From: JASHVB01 sp963762885
Lineage (GTDB): Bacteria; Pseudomonadota; Alphaproteobacteria; Acetobacterales; Acetobacteraceae
Direction of reading: 5' to 3'
Assembly (NCBI GenBank): GCA_963762885.1
Contig: CAVXNH010000072.1
Coordinates: 39,361-103,360, forward strand
DNA length: 64,000 nucleotides
In this document: one piece after another, positions 53,560 through 62,555 of the stretch
How positions within the stretch are numbered: position 1 is the stretch's first letter
How the letters are laid out: each line of letters opens with the position of its first letter
Translations under genes and position numbers: made by a program
The notes under the pieces: model-generated
Seen by the model: only the letters and a program-made list of their open reading frames with translations
Database searches by the model: none
What the model was told of the DNA's origin: nothing

Positions 53560-56415
53560 TTAAGCGCGGCGACGCACTTTCTTCGTTGGGGGCAGCAGCA
53601 TCGGCGCGAGGAATCTCCCCGTGTGGCTCTCGGGGTTTGCGGCGACGTCTTCCGGTGTGCCTTCAGCGACGATGCGGCCGCCGCCGTCGCCGCCCTCCGG
53701 ACCCAGATCGAGAATCCAATCCGCCGTCTTGATCACTTCCAGATTGTGCTCGATCACCACGACCGTGTTGCCCTGATCGACCAGCGTGTGCAGCACCTCC
53801 AGCAGCTTGCGCACGTCCTCGAAATGCAGGCCGGTGGTTGGCTCGTCGAGAATGTACAGCGTCCGCCCGGTCGCTCGCCGCGCCAGTTCCTTCGACAACT
53901 TGATGCGTTGCGCCTCGCCGCCGGACAGCGTCGTGGCTTGCTGGCCGAGTTGGATATAGCCCAACCCCACCTGCTGCAGGATTTTCAGGCGGTCGTGGAT
54001 GCGGGACTGGGCGCTGAAGTAGGGCACCGCCTCGTCCACCGTCATCGCCAGCACCTCGGCAATCGACTTGTCGCGGAATTTGATTTCCAGCGTTTCGCGA
54101 TTGTAGCGCTTGCCCTTGCAGACGTCGCAGGTGACGTAGACGTCTGGCAGGAAGTGCATCTCGATTTTCAGGACGCCGTCGCCCTGGCAGGCCTCGCAGC
54201 GCCCGCCTTTGACGTTGAAGCTGAAGCGGCCGGGTTTGTAGCCGCGGGCTCGGGAGTCCGGCAGTTCGGCGAACCAGTCTCGGATCGGCGCGAACAGGTC
54301 GGTGTAGGTGGCGGGGTTGGATCGCGGCGTGCGGCCGATCGGCGACTGGTCGATGTCGATGATCTTGTCGAGCAACTCGAGGTTTTCGATGCGGTCGTGC
54401 GGCGCGGGCACCTCGCCCGAGCCCATCAGGCGGCGCGCTGCCGCCTTGTAGAGCGTGTCCACCACCAGCGTCGATTTGCCGCCGCCGGATACGCCGGTGA
54501 CGCAGGTGAACGTGCCGAGTGGAAACTCCGCGGTCAGCGCCTTCAAATTGTTGCCGCGCGCGCCGACGACTCGCAGCACGCGATCCGCCTGCATGGGGCG
54601 GCGAATCAGGGGCACCTCGATGCGGCGGCGGCCGGACAGGTAATCTCCGGTGAGCGATTTCGGATTGGCGGAGATCTCCGCCGGCGTGCCTTCGGCGATG
54701 ACGTGGCCGCCGTTCACGCCGGCGGCGGGTCCCATGTCGATCACGTGGTCGGCGGCGCGGATCGCGTCCTCGTCGTGTTCCACCACAAGCACGGTGTTGC
54801 CGAGATCGCGTAGCCGCCGCAGCGTGGTGAGCAGGCGTTCGTTGTCGCGCTGGTGCAGGCCGATCGACGGCTCGTCGAGCACATACAGCACGCCGGTCAG
54901 GCCGGAGCCGATCTGGCTGGCCAGGCGGATGCGCTGCGACTCGCCGCCGGACAGCGTGGCGGAACCGCGCGCCAGGGTGAGATAATCCAGGCCGACATCG
55001 ACCAGGAACTGCAAGCGGTCGAGAATCTCGCGCAGGATGCGGCGGGCGATTTCGGCGCGTTGCGGCGTCAGCGTCGGCAGCACGCCACCGAACCAGTCCA
55101 GCGCGTTGCGGATCGACAGGGCGGAGGCTTGGGCGATGTTGGACCCGGCGACGCGCACCGCCAGCGCTTCGGGCTTCAGCCGCGCGCCGTTGCAGGCAGC
55201 GCAGGGCTTGTCCGCCTGGTAGCGGGTGAGTTCCTCGCGCACCCAGACGCTGTCGGTCTCCTGGAAGCGGCGTTGCAGATTGTGCAGCACGCCTTCGAAC
55301 GGCTTGGTCACGGTGTAGGCGCGGACGCCGTCCTTGTAGGTGAAGGCGACGGGCTCGTCGCCGGTGCCGTTCAGGATCGCATCGCGTACGCGTTGCGGCA
55401 GATCCTGCCAGGGGGTTTTCGTGGTGACCTTGAAATGCCTGGCGAGGCTTTGCAGCGTCTGGTCATAGTATGGGCTCTGCGACCCGGTCCATGGCGTGAT
55501 CGCGCCATCGGCGAGCGACAGACGCTCATCCGATACCACCATGGCCGGATCGAAGAACGTTTCGGTGCCGAGGCCATCGCACGCCGGGCATGCGCCGTGC
55601 GGCGAGTTGAAGCTGAACAGCCGCGGTTCGATTTCTTCAATCGTGAAGCCCGACACCGGGCAGGCGAAGCGCGACGAGAACACCGTGCGGTCGCCGCCGT
55701 CGGCGTTTTCCGTGTAGGCGACGCCGTCGGACAGGGCGAGTGCGGTTTCGAAACTGTCGGCGAGGCGCGGGGCGATGCCGTCGCGCACGACGATGCGGTC
55801 CACCACCGCCTCGATCTCGTGCTTGGTCTTGCGGTTCAGCGATGGGACTTCGCCGATCTCGTAGAGTTTGCCGTCCACCTTGACGCGGGTGAAGCCCTTG
55901 CGTTGCAGCTCCGCGAGTTCCTTGCGGTATTCGCCCTTGCGGTCGCGCACCACGGGCGCGAGCAGCAGCAGGCGTGTGCCTTCGGGCATCGACGTGACGC
56001 GATCGACCATTTGGGAAACGGTCTGCGCCTCGATCGGCAGGCCGGTGGCGGGCGAATAGGGCACGCCGACGCGCGCCCACAGCAGGCGCATGTAGTCGTG
56101 GATTTCCGTCACCGTGCCGACGGTGGAGCGCGGGTTGCGCGATGTGGTCTTCTGTTCGATGGAGATGGCCGGCGACAGGCCCTCGATGCTGTCCACGTCC
56201 GGCTTGCCCATCAGTTCGAGGAACTGGCGGGCGTAGGCGGACAGCGATTCGACGTAGCGGCGCTGGCCCTCGGCGTAGATCGTGTCGAAGGCGAGCGAGG
56301 ATTTGCCGGAACCGGACAGCCCGGTGAGTACGGTCAGGCTGTCGCGCGGAATGACCACATCCACGTTTTTCAGGTTGTGCTCGCGCGCGCCGCGCACATG
56401 GATGGAGCCGGGCAT
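53560..56415 (-). CDS. uvrA: Excinuclease ABC subunit A
   Basis: 951 aa, the damage-recognition ATPase of nucleotide excision repair. Seen: Walker A1 LTGLSGSGKSSLAFDTIYAE GQRRYVESLSAYARQFLE, zinc modules CPVSGFTIEEIEPRLFSFNS and CEACQGDGVLKIEMHFLPDV YVTCDVCKGKRYN, signature GSATLSGGESQRIRLASQIG, second ATPase TGVSGGGKSTLVVD, YIQLGQQATTLSGGEAQRIK LSKELA, DEPTTGLHFEDVRKLLEVL. Full length, no frameshift. Starts 14 bp downstream of a LexA-type box. Confidence 0.97.
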   Translation of the reverse strand: MPGSIHVRGAREHNLKNVDVVIPRDSLTVLTGLSGSGKSSLAFDTIYAEGQRRYVESLSAYARQFLELMGKPDVDSIEGLSPAISIEQKTTSRNPRSTVGTVTEIHDYMRLLWARVGVPYSPATGLPIEAQTVSQMVDRVTSMPEGTRLLLLAPVVRDRKGEYRKELAELQRKGFTRVKVDGKLYEIGEVPSLNRKTKHEIEAVVDRIVVRDGIAPRLADSFETALALSDGVAYTENADGGDRTVFSSRFACPVSGFTIEEIEPRLFSFNSPHGACPACDGLGTETFFDPAMVVSDERLSLADGAITPWTGSQSPYYDQTLQSLARHFKVTTKTPWQDLPQRVRDAILNGTGDEPVAFTYKDGVRAYTVTKPFEGVLHNLQRRFQETDSVWVREELTRYQADKPCAACNGARLKPEALAVRVAGSNIAQASALSIRNALDWFGGVLPTLTPQRAEIARRILREILDRLQFLVDVGLDYLTLARGSATLSGGESQRIRLASQIGSGLTGVLYVLDEPSIGLHQRDNERLLTTLRRLRDLGNTVLVVEHDEDAIRAADHVIDMGPAAGVNGGHVIAEGTPAEISANPKSLTGDYLSGRRRIEVPLIRRPMQADRVLRVVGARGNNLKALTAEFPLGTFTCVTGVSGGGKSTLVVDTLYKAAARRLMGSGEVPAPHDRIENLELLDKIIDIDQSPIGRTPRSNPATYTDLFAPIRDWFAELPDSRARGYKPGRFSFNVKGGRCEACQGDGVLKIEMHFLPDVYVTCDVCKGKRYNRETLEIKFRDKSIAEVLAMTVDEAVPYFSAQSRIHDRLKILQQVGLGYIQLGQQATTLSGGEAQRIKLSKELARRATGRTLYILDEPTTGLHFEDVRKLLEVLHTLVDQGNTVVVIEHNLEVIKTADWILDLGPEGGDGGGRIVAEGTPEDVAANPESHTGRFLAPMLLPPTKKVRRRA

Positions 56416-56428
56416 GATTGTCCTGGTT

Positions 56429-56443
56429 GTTCTTGAGATGTTC
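56429..56443 (-). promoter_or_regulatory. Putative LexA (SOS) box, GTTC-N7-GTTC
   Basis: GTTCTTGAGATGTTC on the plus strand, exactly GTTC, seven bases, GTTC, the alphaproteobacterial LexA operator pattern. It lies 14 bp before the uvrA start and 107 bp before ssb on the other strand; both genes are SOS members in relatives. Confidence 0.75.
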
Positions 56444-56549
56444 CCGGTCTATACGACGATTCCGGGGTGCGTGGGAAGAACTTGGTTAACTGATAGCGAT
56501 TTAGGGATGGAGGGGGTAATTTCACTCCCTGGAACAAGAGGACTCGGTC

Positions 56550-57062
56550 ATGGCCGGCAGCGTCAACAAAGTGATCCTGGTGGGCAATCTGGGCAAGGAC
56601 CCGGAGGTTCGCACCACGCAGAACGGCTCGAAGGTCGTCAACCTGACCCTGGCGACCAGCGAGAACTGGACCGATAAGGCGTCCGGGGAGCGCAAGGAAC
56701 GCACCGAGTGGCACCGGGTGGTGATCTTCAACGACCGCATCGGCGAGGTGGCGGAGCGTTACCTGCGCAAGGGGCGCAAGGTCTATATCGAGGGGGCGCT
56801 GCAAACCCGCAAGTGGACTGATCAGGGGGGGCAGGAGCGGTATACCACGGAAGTGGTGCTGGGTCAGTTCCGCGGCGAGCTGGTGCTGATCGACAGCCAG
56901 CGCGGCGAGGAAGGCGGCATGGCCGAGGGCGGCGGTGGCGGGGGGTATCAGCGCGCGCCGGCTGCGCGACCAGCGGCGGGCGGGGCGCCTCGGAGCGGCG
57001 GCGGCGCGCCGTCTTGGGAGGCGCCGAAGGGCGGCGATCTGGACGACGAGATCCCGTTCTGA
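56550..57062 (+). CDS. ssb: Single-stranded DNA-binding protein
   Basis: 170 aa. OB fold MAGSVNKVILVGNLGKDPEV RTTQNGSKVVNLTLATSENW TDKASGERKERTEWHRVVIF NDRIGEVAERYLRKGRKVYI EGALQTRKW; disordered Gly-rich linker; acidic C-terminal tip GGDLDDEIPF for partner binding. Divergent from uvrA, the usual uvrA-ssb pairing. Confidence 0.97.
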   Translation: MAGSVNKVILVGNLGKDPEVRTTQNGSKVVNLTLATSENWTDKASGERKERTEWHRVVIFNDRIGEVAERYLRKGRKVYIEGALQTRKWTDQGGQERYTTEVVLGQFRGELVLIDSQRGEEGGMAEGGGGGGYQRAPAARPAAGGAPRSGGGAPSWEAPKGGDLDDEIPF

Positions 57063-57140
57063 GGGGGCGGTTCTGACGGTTCGGGTTTGCGGCCAACCTG
57101 CCCTGGATGAAACTGCGGCGGTCGCCCGGGGGGCTTGATG

Positions 57141-57180
57141 CTCCCCCTCCCTCAAGGGGAGGGGGAGGATCTTGTTTGTT
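57141..57180 (+). terminator. Rho-independent-like terminator downstream of ssb
   Basis: Stem CTCCCCCTCCC / GGGAGGGGGAG with a short loop, followed by GATCTTGTTTGTTGTTCT. Positioned 80 bp after the ssb stop and oriented for ssb. It may also serve the convergent gene ending at 57199. Confidence 0.6.
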
Positions 57181-57198
57181 GTTCTGTGCAGGCGTTCG

Positions 57199-57789
57199 TT
57201 ACGGGTGGAATTGTGGTGCCTCGGCGCGGTCGCGCAGGCCGTAATCGCGCACGATGCGCACGTCGCGCCGCCGCTCGCCGGCTTGTGGCGTCCAGGCCTG
57301 CATCGCGTCCGCGTCGCGCCAGGACAGTAGCAGCAGGCGGTCCTGCGGATCGGCGATGCCGTCGAACATGTCCCAGTCCACCAGCGCGGCCGCTTCCGGC
57401 GCCGTTTCGGCGGCCGGCGCTTCGATGATGCTGGCGGCGCGCGCCAGGCCGGTTTCGGTCTCGTCGAAGCGTGACTGAGGCTGTGGCGCGCCGTTGTCGC
57501 GTGTCACCTCGCCGACGCGCAGGTGGTAGTCGCGAAACACGTCCGACCGGCCTTTCGCCTGCACGCCGTGGTGCATGGCATGCGAGCGCCAGCGCACCAC
57601 GGATTTCTCGTCGCGCCAGAACGACAGCGACAGCAGCCGGCCGTCGTGGCGACGGCTGCGGAACCGCCGATTGTCCAGGAAACCGTCGATCTGTTGCAGT
57701 TCCGGGCGCAGCATGCCGGCGTAGCGCAGGTAGTCGTCCCATCGCTCCGGCCGCGGCTCGACTTCGAACAGGACCTACGAACACTGCAA
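57199..57789 (-). CDS. Antibiotic-biosynthesis-monooxygenase (ABM) domain protein (frameshifted)
   Basis: About 196 aa. The N-terminal block from GTG 57789 reads MFVVLFEVEPRPERWDDYLR YAG, then LRPELQQIDGFLDNRRFRSR RHDGRLLSLSFWRDEKSVVR WRSHAMHHGVQAKGRSDVFR DYHLRVG, a dimeric alpha+beta-barrel ABM pattern, and a second similar half AALVDWDMFDGIADPQDRLL LLSWRDADAMQAWTPQ. The frame breaks near 57777 (extra G in GTAGGTCCTG). GGGAGGAG precedes the GTG. These domains often bind or oxidise small aromatic molecules; no substrate assigned. Confidence 0.75.
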
Positions 57790-57891
57790 GGCTCCTCCCG
57801 TTATGTGACCCGAACCTTGGCCGCGCCAGCCGGCACGATGGTCGCTGGCTACACCCGCCGTGATGCGGACTGTCGCGCCGGTCTCTAGCGG

Positions 57892-58422
57892 TCAATCACG
57901 CGGTGCGTCCGGCTCGATCAATACGGCGTAGGTCGTAGCGATGCGGCGGGCCAGAGCTTTCGGGTCATCCTGGAACTCCGCTGCGCCGGCAATTGCGGCG
58001 ACGATCTCGATGGCCTTGGCCAGAATCCGCACGTCAATGCCGACCGGCGGCGATTCGGCTGGGGCCTCGCCCAGGCCATTTGGCGCGGCATCGGCCGTGG
58101 GGAAATCGGGGAACGCCGGCGGACCGGACGCAGACGCTTCCCTGCCCGAGACGAGCCAGTCGAGCGAGACGTTGCACGATGCTGCGAGTGCAGATAGCGG
58201 CTCGATTTTCATTCCGTTGCGGCCGCGGACGTAATTGTTTATCGTGGCGAGCGGTATACCGGAGCGGCGAGCCACCGCCAGGTTACCGCCGGCCGCGCGG
58301 ACTGCTTTGCGCAGACGGTTGGCGACGCCCCGATTCGCTCCGGGATCCGGAATTTCCGGCGTGCAGCCCTTCTGCGCCTCTGAGACGCGGTGCCTTTGGA
58401 GAGTAGGCGGTGGAACAGCCAT
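57892..58422 (-). CDS. XRE-family / CI-like transcriptional repressor
   Basis: 176 aa. HTH: NRLRKAVRAAGGNLAVARRS GIPLATINNYVRGRNGMKIE PLSALAASCNVSLDWLVSG, the phage-repressor-type arrangement. The C-terminal part (LAKAIEIVAAIAGAAEFQDD PKALARRIATTYAVL) is a small helical extension, not a peptidase. No phage genes are adjacent. Target unknown. Confidence 0.85.
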   Translation of the reverse strand: MAVPPPTLQRHRVSEAQKGCTPEIPDPGANRGVANRLRKAVRAAGGNLAVARRSGIPLATINNYVRGRNGMKIEPLSALAASCNVSLDWLVSGREASASGPPAFPDFPTADAAPNGLGEAPAESPPVGIDVRILAKAIEIVAAIAGAAEFQDDPKALARRIATTYAVLIEPDAPRD

Positions 58423-58709
58423 GATTCGTCCAAAAATTGACAGAAACTGGCAAAATAGCTTGACCGCTGGCTGGCGATTTTGCTACTTCGGGCGGCCGGT
58501 CGTGGCAATTCTGGACGTATCTTGAAGACGATGCAATACAGTCGTGCCCAGGGGGCCGGGGACCATGACACCGCCGACTGCCACGGGTATCCCATCCCAC
58601 GGGAAAAATGGCATGGTCTGTGCGGAATCGCACAGCCCGAGAGGATGCTATCGTTTATGACTGTTCCTGCCCGGACGTCGCCCGCGGACCACCCTATCGG
58701 ACCTCGCCC

Positions 58710-59033
58710 ATGAAACCGACCAGAAAACGTTCGAGCGCCCGGGTTGTGCGGAGGTTGTCCAACCAGGCTGAACAGGCGGCGGCGCAAGCGCCCGACCCGC
58801 TGGCGGAGCTGTCGGTCGGGATCAAAGCCGCCTTGCGCAGTGAGGCCGACCCCTACGTGATGCTCGGCGTGCTGCTGGAAGGCGTGACGCAGACCCTCAT
58901 CACCCGCGTCCCACCGGAGCGGCATTTGGGCACGCTCACCGCCGCGCTTGTGCTGCTGCGCCAGCGCCTCGCGGCCCGTGGGGCGGCGCCCGGCGAGCAG
59001 GATCGTTGCGATCAGCAGCCGAGCTGCAACTGA
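58710..59033 (+). CDS. Hypothetical protein
   Basis: 107 aa from ATG 58710 (MKPTRKRSSARVVRRLSNQA EQAAAQAPDPL). A basic N-terminus is followed by a helical region VGIKAALRSEADPYVMLGVL LEGVTQTLITRVPPERHLGT LTAALVLLRQRLAAR. No family I can name. It lies between the CI-like and ArsR-like regulators, with 287 bp from the former and no obvious promoter. Confidence 0.65.
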   Translation: MKPTRKRSSARVVRRLSNQAEQAAAQAPDPLAELSVGIKAALRSEADPYVMLGVLLEGVTQTLITRVPPERHLGTLTAALVLLRQRLAARGAAPGEQDRCDQQPSCN

Positions 59034-59144
59034 TCTGACTGGCGGCGCTTGACGGCCATGCTTCGGCGGCGGCCGTAGTGTGGGCGGCTGCGCCGACGGT
59101 CCGGACTGCCTATCTTGGGGCCTGTGCAATCCGAGGTCCCTGCC

Positions 59145-59837
59145 ATGAGCGACATCACCCGCATCGCCGCCACCGCCGCATTGCTCGGAGACCCGGCGCG
59201 CGCCAACATGCTGGCGGCGCTGATGGACGGGCGGGCGCTGACCGCGAAGGAACTGGCGTATGCGGCACATGTCTCGCCGCAGACCACCAGCGGCCATCTG
59301 GGCAAGCTGACCGAGGCTGGGCTGCTGACACCGCAGAAGCAGGGGCGGCACAGGTATTACCGGTTGGCCTCGCCTCTGGTGGGGCAGATGCTGGAAGGCA
59401 TCATGGCGGTGGCCGGCGAAGCGGCGATGCCAGAGCGCCGCAGCTCGTGGCGCGGCGGCGAGGCGCTGCGTATGGCTCGAAGCTGTTACGACCATCTGGC
59501 TGGGCGGTTAGGCGTCGGCCTGGCCGATTCGCTGTCAGAGCACGGGCATGTGGCGCTGACCGCGGATGGCGGCGAGGTGACCGAGTCGGGGCACCGCTTC
59601 CTGCGCGACTTCGGGGCGGAGCCGGAGCAGGGGCGGCGGGTGTTCTGCCGGCCGTGTTTGGACTGGAGCGAGCGGCGGCCGCATATCGCCGGGCGGCTGG
59701 GTGCGGCCCTGGCGTGCCGGTGTTTCGAACTTGGTTGGATCGCTCGGCAACGGGATACACGCGCGGTGGCGATCACCGACGCCGGGCGTCAGGGCTTCGC
59801 GGAACGGTTTGGGATCATGGATCTTTCCGGCGTGTAG
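59145..59837 (+). CDS. ArsR-family transcriptional regulator
   Basis: 230 aa. Winged HTH MSDITRIAATAALLGDPARA NMLAALMDGRALTAKELAYA AHVSPQTTSGHLGKLTEAGL LTPQKQGRHRYYRLASPLVG, then a long C-terminal sensor (RRSSWRGGEALRMARSCYDH LAGRLGVGLADSLSEHG ... FCRPCLDWSERRPHIAGRLG). This is the enlarged ArsR type with a Cys pair in FCRPCLDW, possibly metal- or thiol-sensing. ATG 59145 was chosen over 59115. Confidence 0.9.
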   Translation: MSDITRIAATAALLGDPARANMLAALMDGRALTAKELAYAAHVSPQTTSGHLGKLTEAGLLTPQKQGRHRYYRLASPLVGQMLEGIMAVAGEAAMPERRSSWRGGEALRMARSCYDHLAGRLGVGLADSLSEHGHVALTADGGEVTESGHRFLRDFGAEPEQGRRVFCRPCLDWSERRPHIAGRLGAALACRCFELGWIARQRDTRAVAITDAGRQGFAERFGIMDLSGV

Positions 59838-59867
59838 GGCGCGACAGTATAACGTAGCCTGACGGCA

Positions 59868-59975
59868 GCCCCCCTGTGTCATGACCGGGCTTGTCCCGGT
59901 CACCCACGTCTTTTTTCGTGGCGCACAGCAAAGTCGTGGGTGGCCGGCCGTGACACAGTCCCCGGCCATGACACA
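59868..59975. repeat. A-type hairpin, TGTGTCATG subtype
   Basis: GTGTCATGACCGGGCTTGTC CCGGTCACCCACGTC ... AAAGTCGTGGGTGGCCGGCC GTGACAC. Imperfect; a third half (CCCCGGCCATGACACATT) follows. Confidence 0.75.
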
Positions 59976-59990
59976 TTACGCGCGGTCTAA

Positions 59991-60158
59991 TACTAGCCCG
60001 CCAAACGATTGTCTCGTCGACTCGTTCTTTCCGTCATGCCGACGGAGGTCGGCATCCACGACTTTGCAGCGCGCCGCAGCAGAAAGTCGTGGATGCCGAC
60101 CTTCGTCGGCATGACGTTGAAGCGGTCGTCTGTGTATCAATGTTTAGGCGGATTGGTC
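59991..60158. mobile_element. D-type MITE-like element with TAA target duplication
   Basis: 168 bp. Left TACTAGCCCGCCAAACGATT, right GTTTAGGCGGATTGGTC, core A hairpin of the CCGACGGAGG subtype (60031-60117). TAA at 59988-59990 and 60159-60161. Its last base completes the TAG stop of the carboxymuconolactone-family gene. Confidence 0.82.
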
Positions 60159-60703
60159 TAAGTCTTCAGCACCTCGGCACCTTGCGCGGCTTCGAGTTCG
60201 CAGGCGTTCACCGTCATGCATAGCAACGTGTAATACCCGATGGCGCCGGTGAGCTGGATGTATTCGTCGTTGCCGAAGCGTGTCAGCATCGCCTTCGCCG
60301 TGGCGTCGTCGACCCGGTGCTTGCGCAGCAACTGGCGGGTGAACTCGACGATCTGCCCGTCGTTCGGGGGGATGCCGTCGGAATGGTTCTCGCGGATCGC
60401 GGCGATCGTGGTGTCCGGCACGCCGAGCCGGCGAGCGCCGCCGGTCTGCGCGCCCCAGACGTAGAGAGCCTCGAACTCGCGGGCAACGGTCATCGCCGCC
60501 AGCACCCGCACGCGCATGTCGAGCGAGCCCTCGAAGCGCACGTAAGCACCGAGATGCGCCACGCGCCCGGCGAGTTCCGGCGAGTGCAGGAACATGGTGA
60601 ACGGTCCCTGCACCGCGCCTCGGCTGGCGACGATGGAATCGTATATCGCGTGGTCCTTTGGCGCCACGTGGTCCTTGCTGGTGACGTAGGGGAGTCTGGC
60701 CAT
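60158..60703 (-). CDS. Carboxymuconolactone decarboxylase family protein
   Basis: 181 aa, AhpD-like/CMD helical fold. ARLPYVTSKDHVAPKDHAIY DSIVASRGAVQGPFTMFLHS PELAGRVAHLGAYVRFEGSL DMRVRVLAAMTVAREFEALY VWGAQTGGARRLGVPDTTIA AIRENHSDGIPPNDGQIV. The E-x2-Y-x-W-x-A/H motif is the proton-relay part. No CxxC, so not an AhpD peroxidase. The stop codon is formed at the junction with a D element. Confidence 0.9.
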   Translation of the reverse strand: MARLPYVTSKDHVAPKDHAIYDSIVASRGAVQGPFTMFLHSPELAGRVAHLGAYVRFEGSLDMRVRVLAAMTVAREFEALYVWGAQTGGARRLGVPDTTIAAIRENHSDGIPPNDGQIVEFTRQLLRKHRVDDATAKAMLTRFGNDEYIQLTGAIGYYTLLCMTVNACELEAAQGAEVLKT

Positions 60704-60727
60704 GGCGTTGCCTCCGGCGTGTTAGGG

Positions 60728-61376
60728 TTATGAATTTGAATCCTGGCGGGCGCGCACGTAGTGACGCGTGACGATGCGCAGGTGATCGCGGAAGTGGGGC
60801 CGCAGCCGATCGGTCCATGGCGTGTTGGCGGCCTGCTTCCACGCCGGGGTCAGCACCACGCCAGGCTCAGCCAGGTGGTACAGCGCGAGGTAGCGGTGGG
60901 TGCCCTTGGCATCGCGATACCGGCGGGCGGCGAGCGTTCCGGGGACGGCCGCGAGGGCGGGGATGTGTTCGTGGTGGTACCCACTCGTTGAATTCCGCTT
61001 CGTGTGCGGGATCGACGTTCATGGCGTTGACCAGCAGGCCGCCGGCGCCTGACGGTGCGGCCTGGTTGCCCGGCAGGATTTGCTCGCCGTCGAAACGGAT
61101 GAGGCGCTGGCACATCGCGGTGACGCGCTTCGACCAGACCGAGAGGTTTTCGTAGGCGATGGCGCGATAGGGGGCGCTTTGCAGCACGTCGGGGCTGTCG
61201 AGTTCATAGCTGGCGACGGCGTATTTCGGGTTGTTCACGCTGATCCAGCGGTCGCAGGCGCCGAAGCCGGGAACGCGCTGGCGTTCCGGGACGTGCTCCA
61301 GGTCGTACCAGTCGTGGAACTCATCTGCATGCGCGTTGGTAAAGTCGAAGCCGACAAGCAGTATTCCCTTGGGCAT
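60728..61376 (-). CDS. EthD/DUF4286-like dimeric-barrel protein (frameshifted)
   Basis: About 215 aa. First frame MPKGILLVGFDFTNAHADEF HDWYDLEHVPERQRVPGFGA CDRWISVNN, ending near EFNEW where an extra G (60981) breaks it; the second half reads YHHEHIPALAAVPGTLAARR YRDAKGTHRYLALYHLAEPG VVLTPAWKQAANTPWTDRLR P and stops at 60728-60730. Two copies of the D-W-Y-x-x-E-H-V/I-P motif: a duplicated dimeric alpha/beta-barrel domain. ATG 61376 follows GGAGG within 12 bp. It is next to the CMD gene, 24 bp apart, so an operon handling one small aromatic or lactone substrate is plausible. Confidence 0.75.
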
Positions 61377-62186
61377 GGGGGTTTCCTCCGTGTGGTTGGG
61401 GGGATCATCGCGCAGGCGGGCTTGGAGCGCCAGTTGGGGGGCGGCGGCGGGTGATCGGCGGAAGTGCGCGTTTTATCATGCATCGGAGGTGCGGCACGCG
61501 GCTGGTAAATTTATCGCAGAGGCAGAATGAGACGCAGAGATCGCTGAGAAGAATTAACACTGGGGGTCGAGTGAACGCGGGGAACAACCAACTGCGAGAC
61601 AAGCGTTAGTGGGCCGTCACCGTCGCTTCGTGGCGTGCCCCGTCCCTAGGGACCGTCCGGGAACAAACAAATCGGCTGCGGGCGGATCGCAGGTTCCGTG
61701 TCATGGCCGGCCTGCGCGGGCCATGACACGGAATTTGCAGCGCGATCACCTGGAGGACTTGTTCCCGGACGGACACTTGGCCACGGAAGGTGTTGGAACC
61801 ACAGATGGACACCGATGCACCGAGCCGCGTGAAGGTCGGTTGGCAATCCGCCGGATTTCGAGGCGCCGTTTGCACAACTGGCTGGTGGCGGCGGCACGAC
61901 GCGCCCACCGGACCGTTGATGCTGCCTCGGTCGTCGTGGACGCGGTGCGGCGCGCGGCAATGGACGCGGAGCATGTCGGGCTCGACGATCTGCTGACGTG
62001 AAGCGGTCGTGCCGCTGGTTGAGGCATGGGCCGGTATGGTCGTCCGTTACGACTGCTTCTGGACGCGGGAGGCTGCCACCGGTGGCTATCGAGGGGAGGA
62101 ACGGACTGCCTGTCTCTGGAGTTGTTACGCGCGCGGACAGCGCAGGCGTGTGCGCCGATGCGTGGATGGATGGGCACGGCGCGGGG
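61377..62186. other. Gene-poor interval with degraded fragments
   Basis: About 810 bp with no secure gene. It contains E-type scraps (61500-61550, 61797-61825), a composite element at 61653-61772, and between 62009 and 62186 a stretch whose frame reads MVVRYDCFWTREAATGGYRG EERTACL, resembling the N-terminus of a small PemK-like toxin before the frame breaks up. I regard that as a possible pseudogene only. Confidence 0.35.
61653..61772. repeat. Composite hairpin with CCGTCCGGGAACAA ends
   Basis: Outer arms CCGTCCGGGAACAA and TTGTTCCCGGACGG flank an A core CCGTGTCATGGCCGGCC / GCGGGCCATGACACGG at 61694-61732. The outer arms differ from D-type TACCAA ends. Confidence 0.72.
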
Positions 62187-62555
62187 TCAGCGCGCGGGCA
62201 GCACTTCATAGACGCGCTCGACCGGGCGACACAGGCGAACGCCGCGCGGGCCGACGACGATGGGGCGTTCGATCAGGATCGGGTGCTCCAGGATGGCGTC
62301 GATCAGTGCGTCGTCGGTTTTCGCGGGGTCGCCGAGGTTGAGTTCGTCATAGGGCGTGCCGCGGCGACGCAGCAGGGCGCGCGGCTTCATGTCCATGCGG
62401 GCAGCAGATCGAGCAATTCGGTGCGGCTTGGGGGAGTTTCCAGGACTCTATGACGCGGGGCTCGACACGGCTTCGCGGAGGATGCCGAGCACCTTGCGGG
62501 AGGTGCTGTACCCGGGGTTGTGGTAGATGACGATTTCGGTTGGTTTGCCTGGCAT
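62187..62555 (-). pseudogene. ArsC/Spx-type reductase, disrupted and without catalytic Cys
   Basis: Reads, over three to four frames, as MPGKPTEIVIYHNPGYSTSR KVLGILREA, then VEPRVIE, then LETPPSRTELLDLLPAW, then DMKPRALLRRRGTPYDELNL GDPAKTDDALIDAILEHPIL IERPIVVGPRGVRLCRPVER VYEVLPAR. This is the arsenate-reductase (ArsC) fold, which should carry NPRCSKSR; here it is NPGYSTSR, so both the Arg and the catalytic Cys are changed. Together with three single-base losses (near 62470, 62450 and 62400), a true pseudogene is more likely than elsewhere. Confidence 0.78.
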
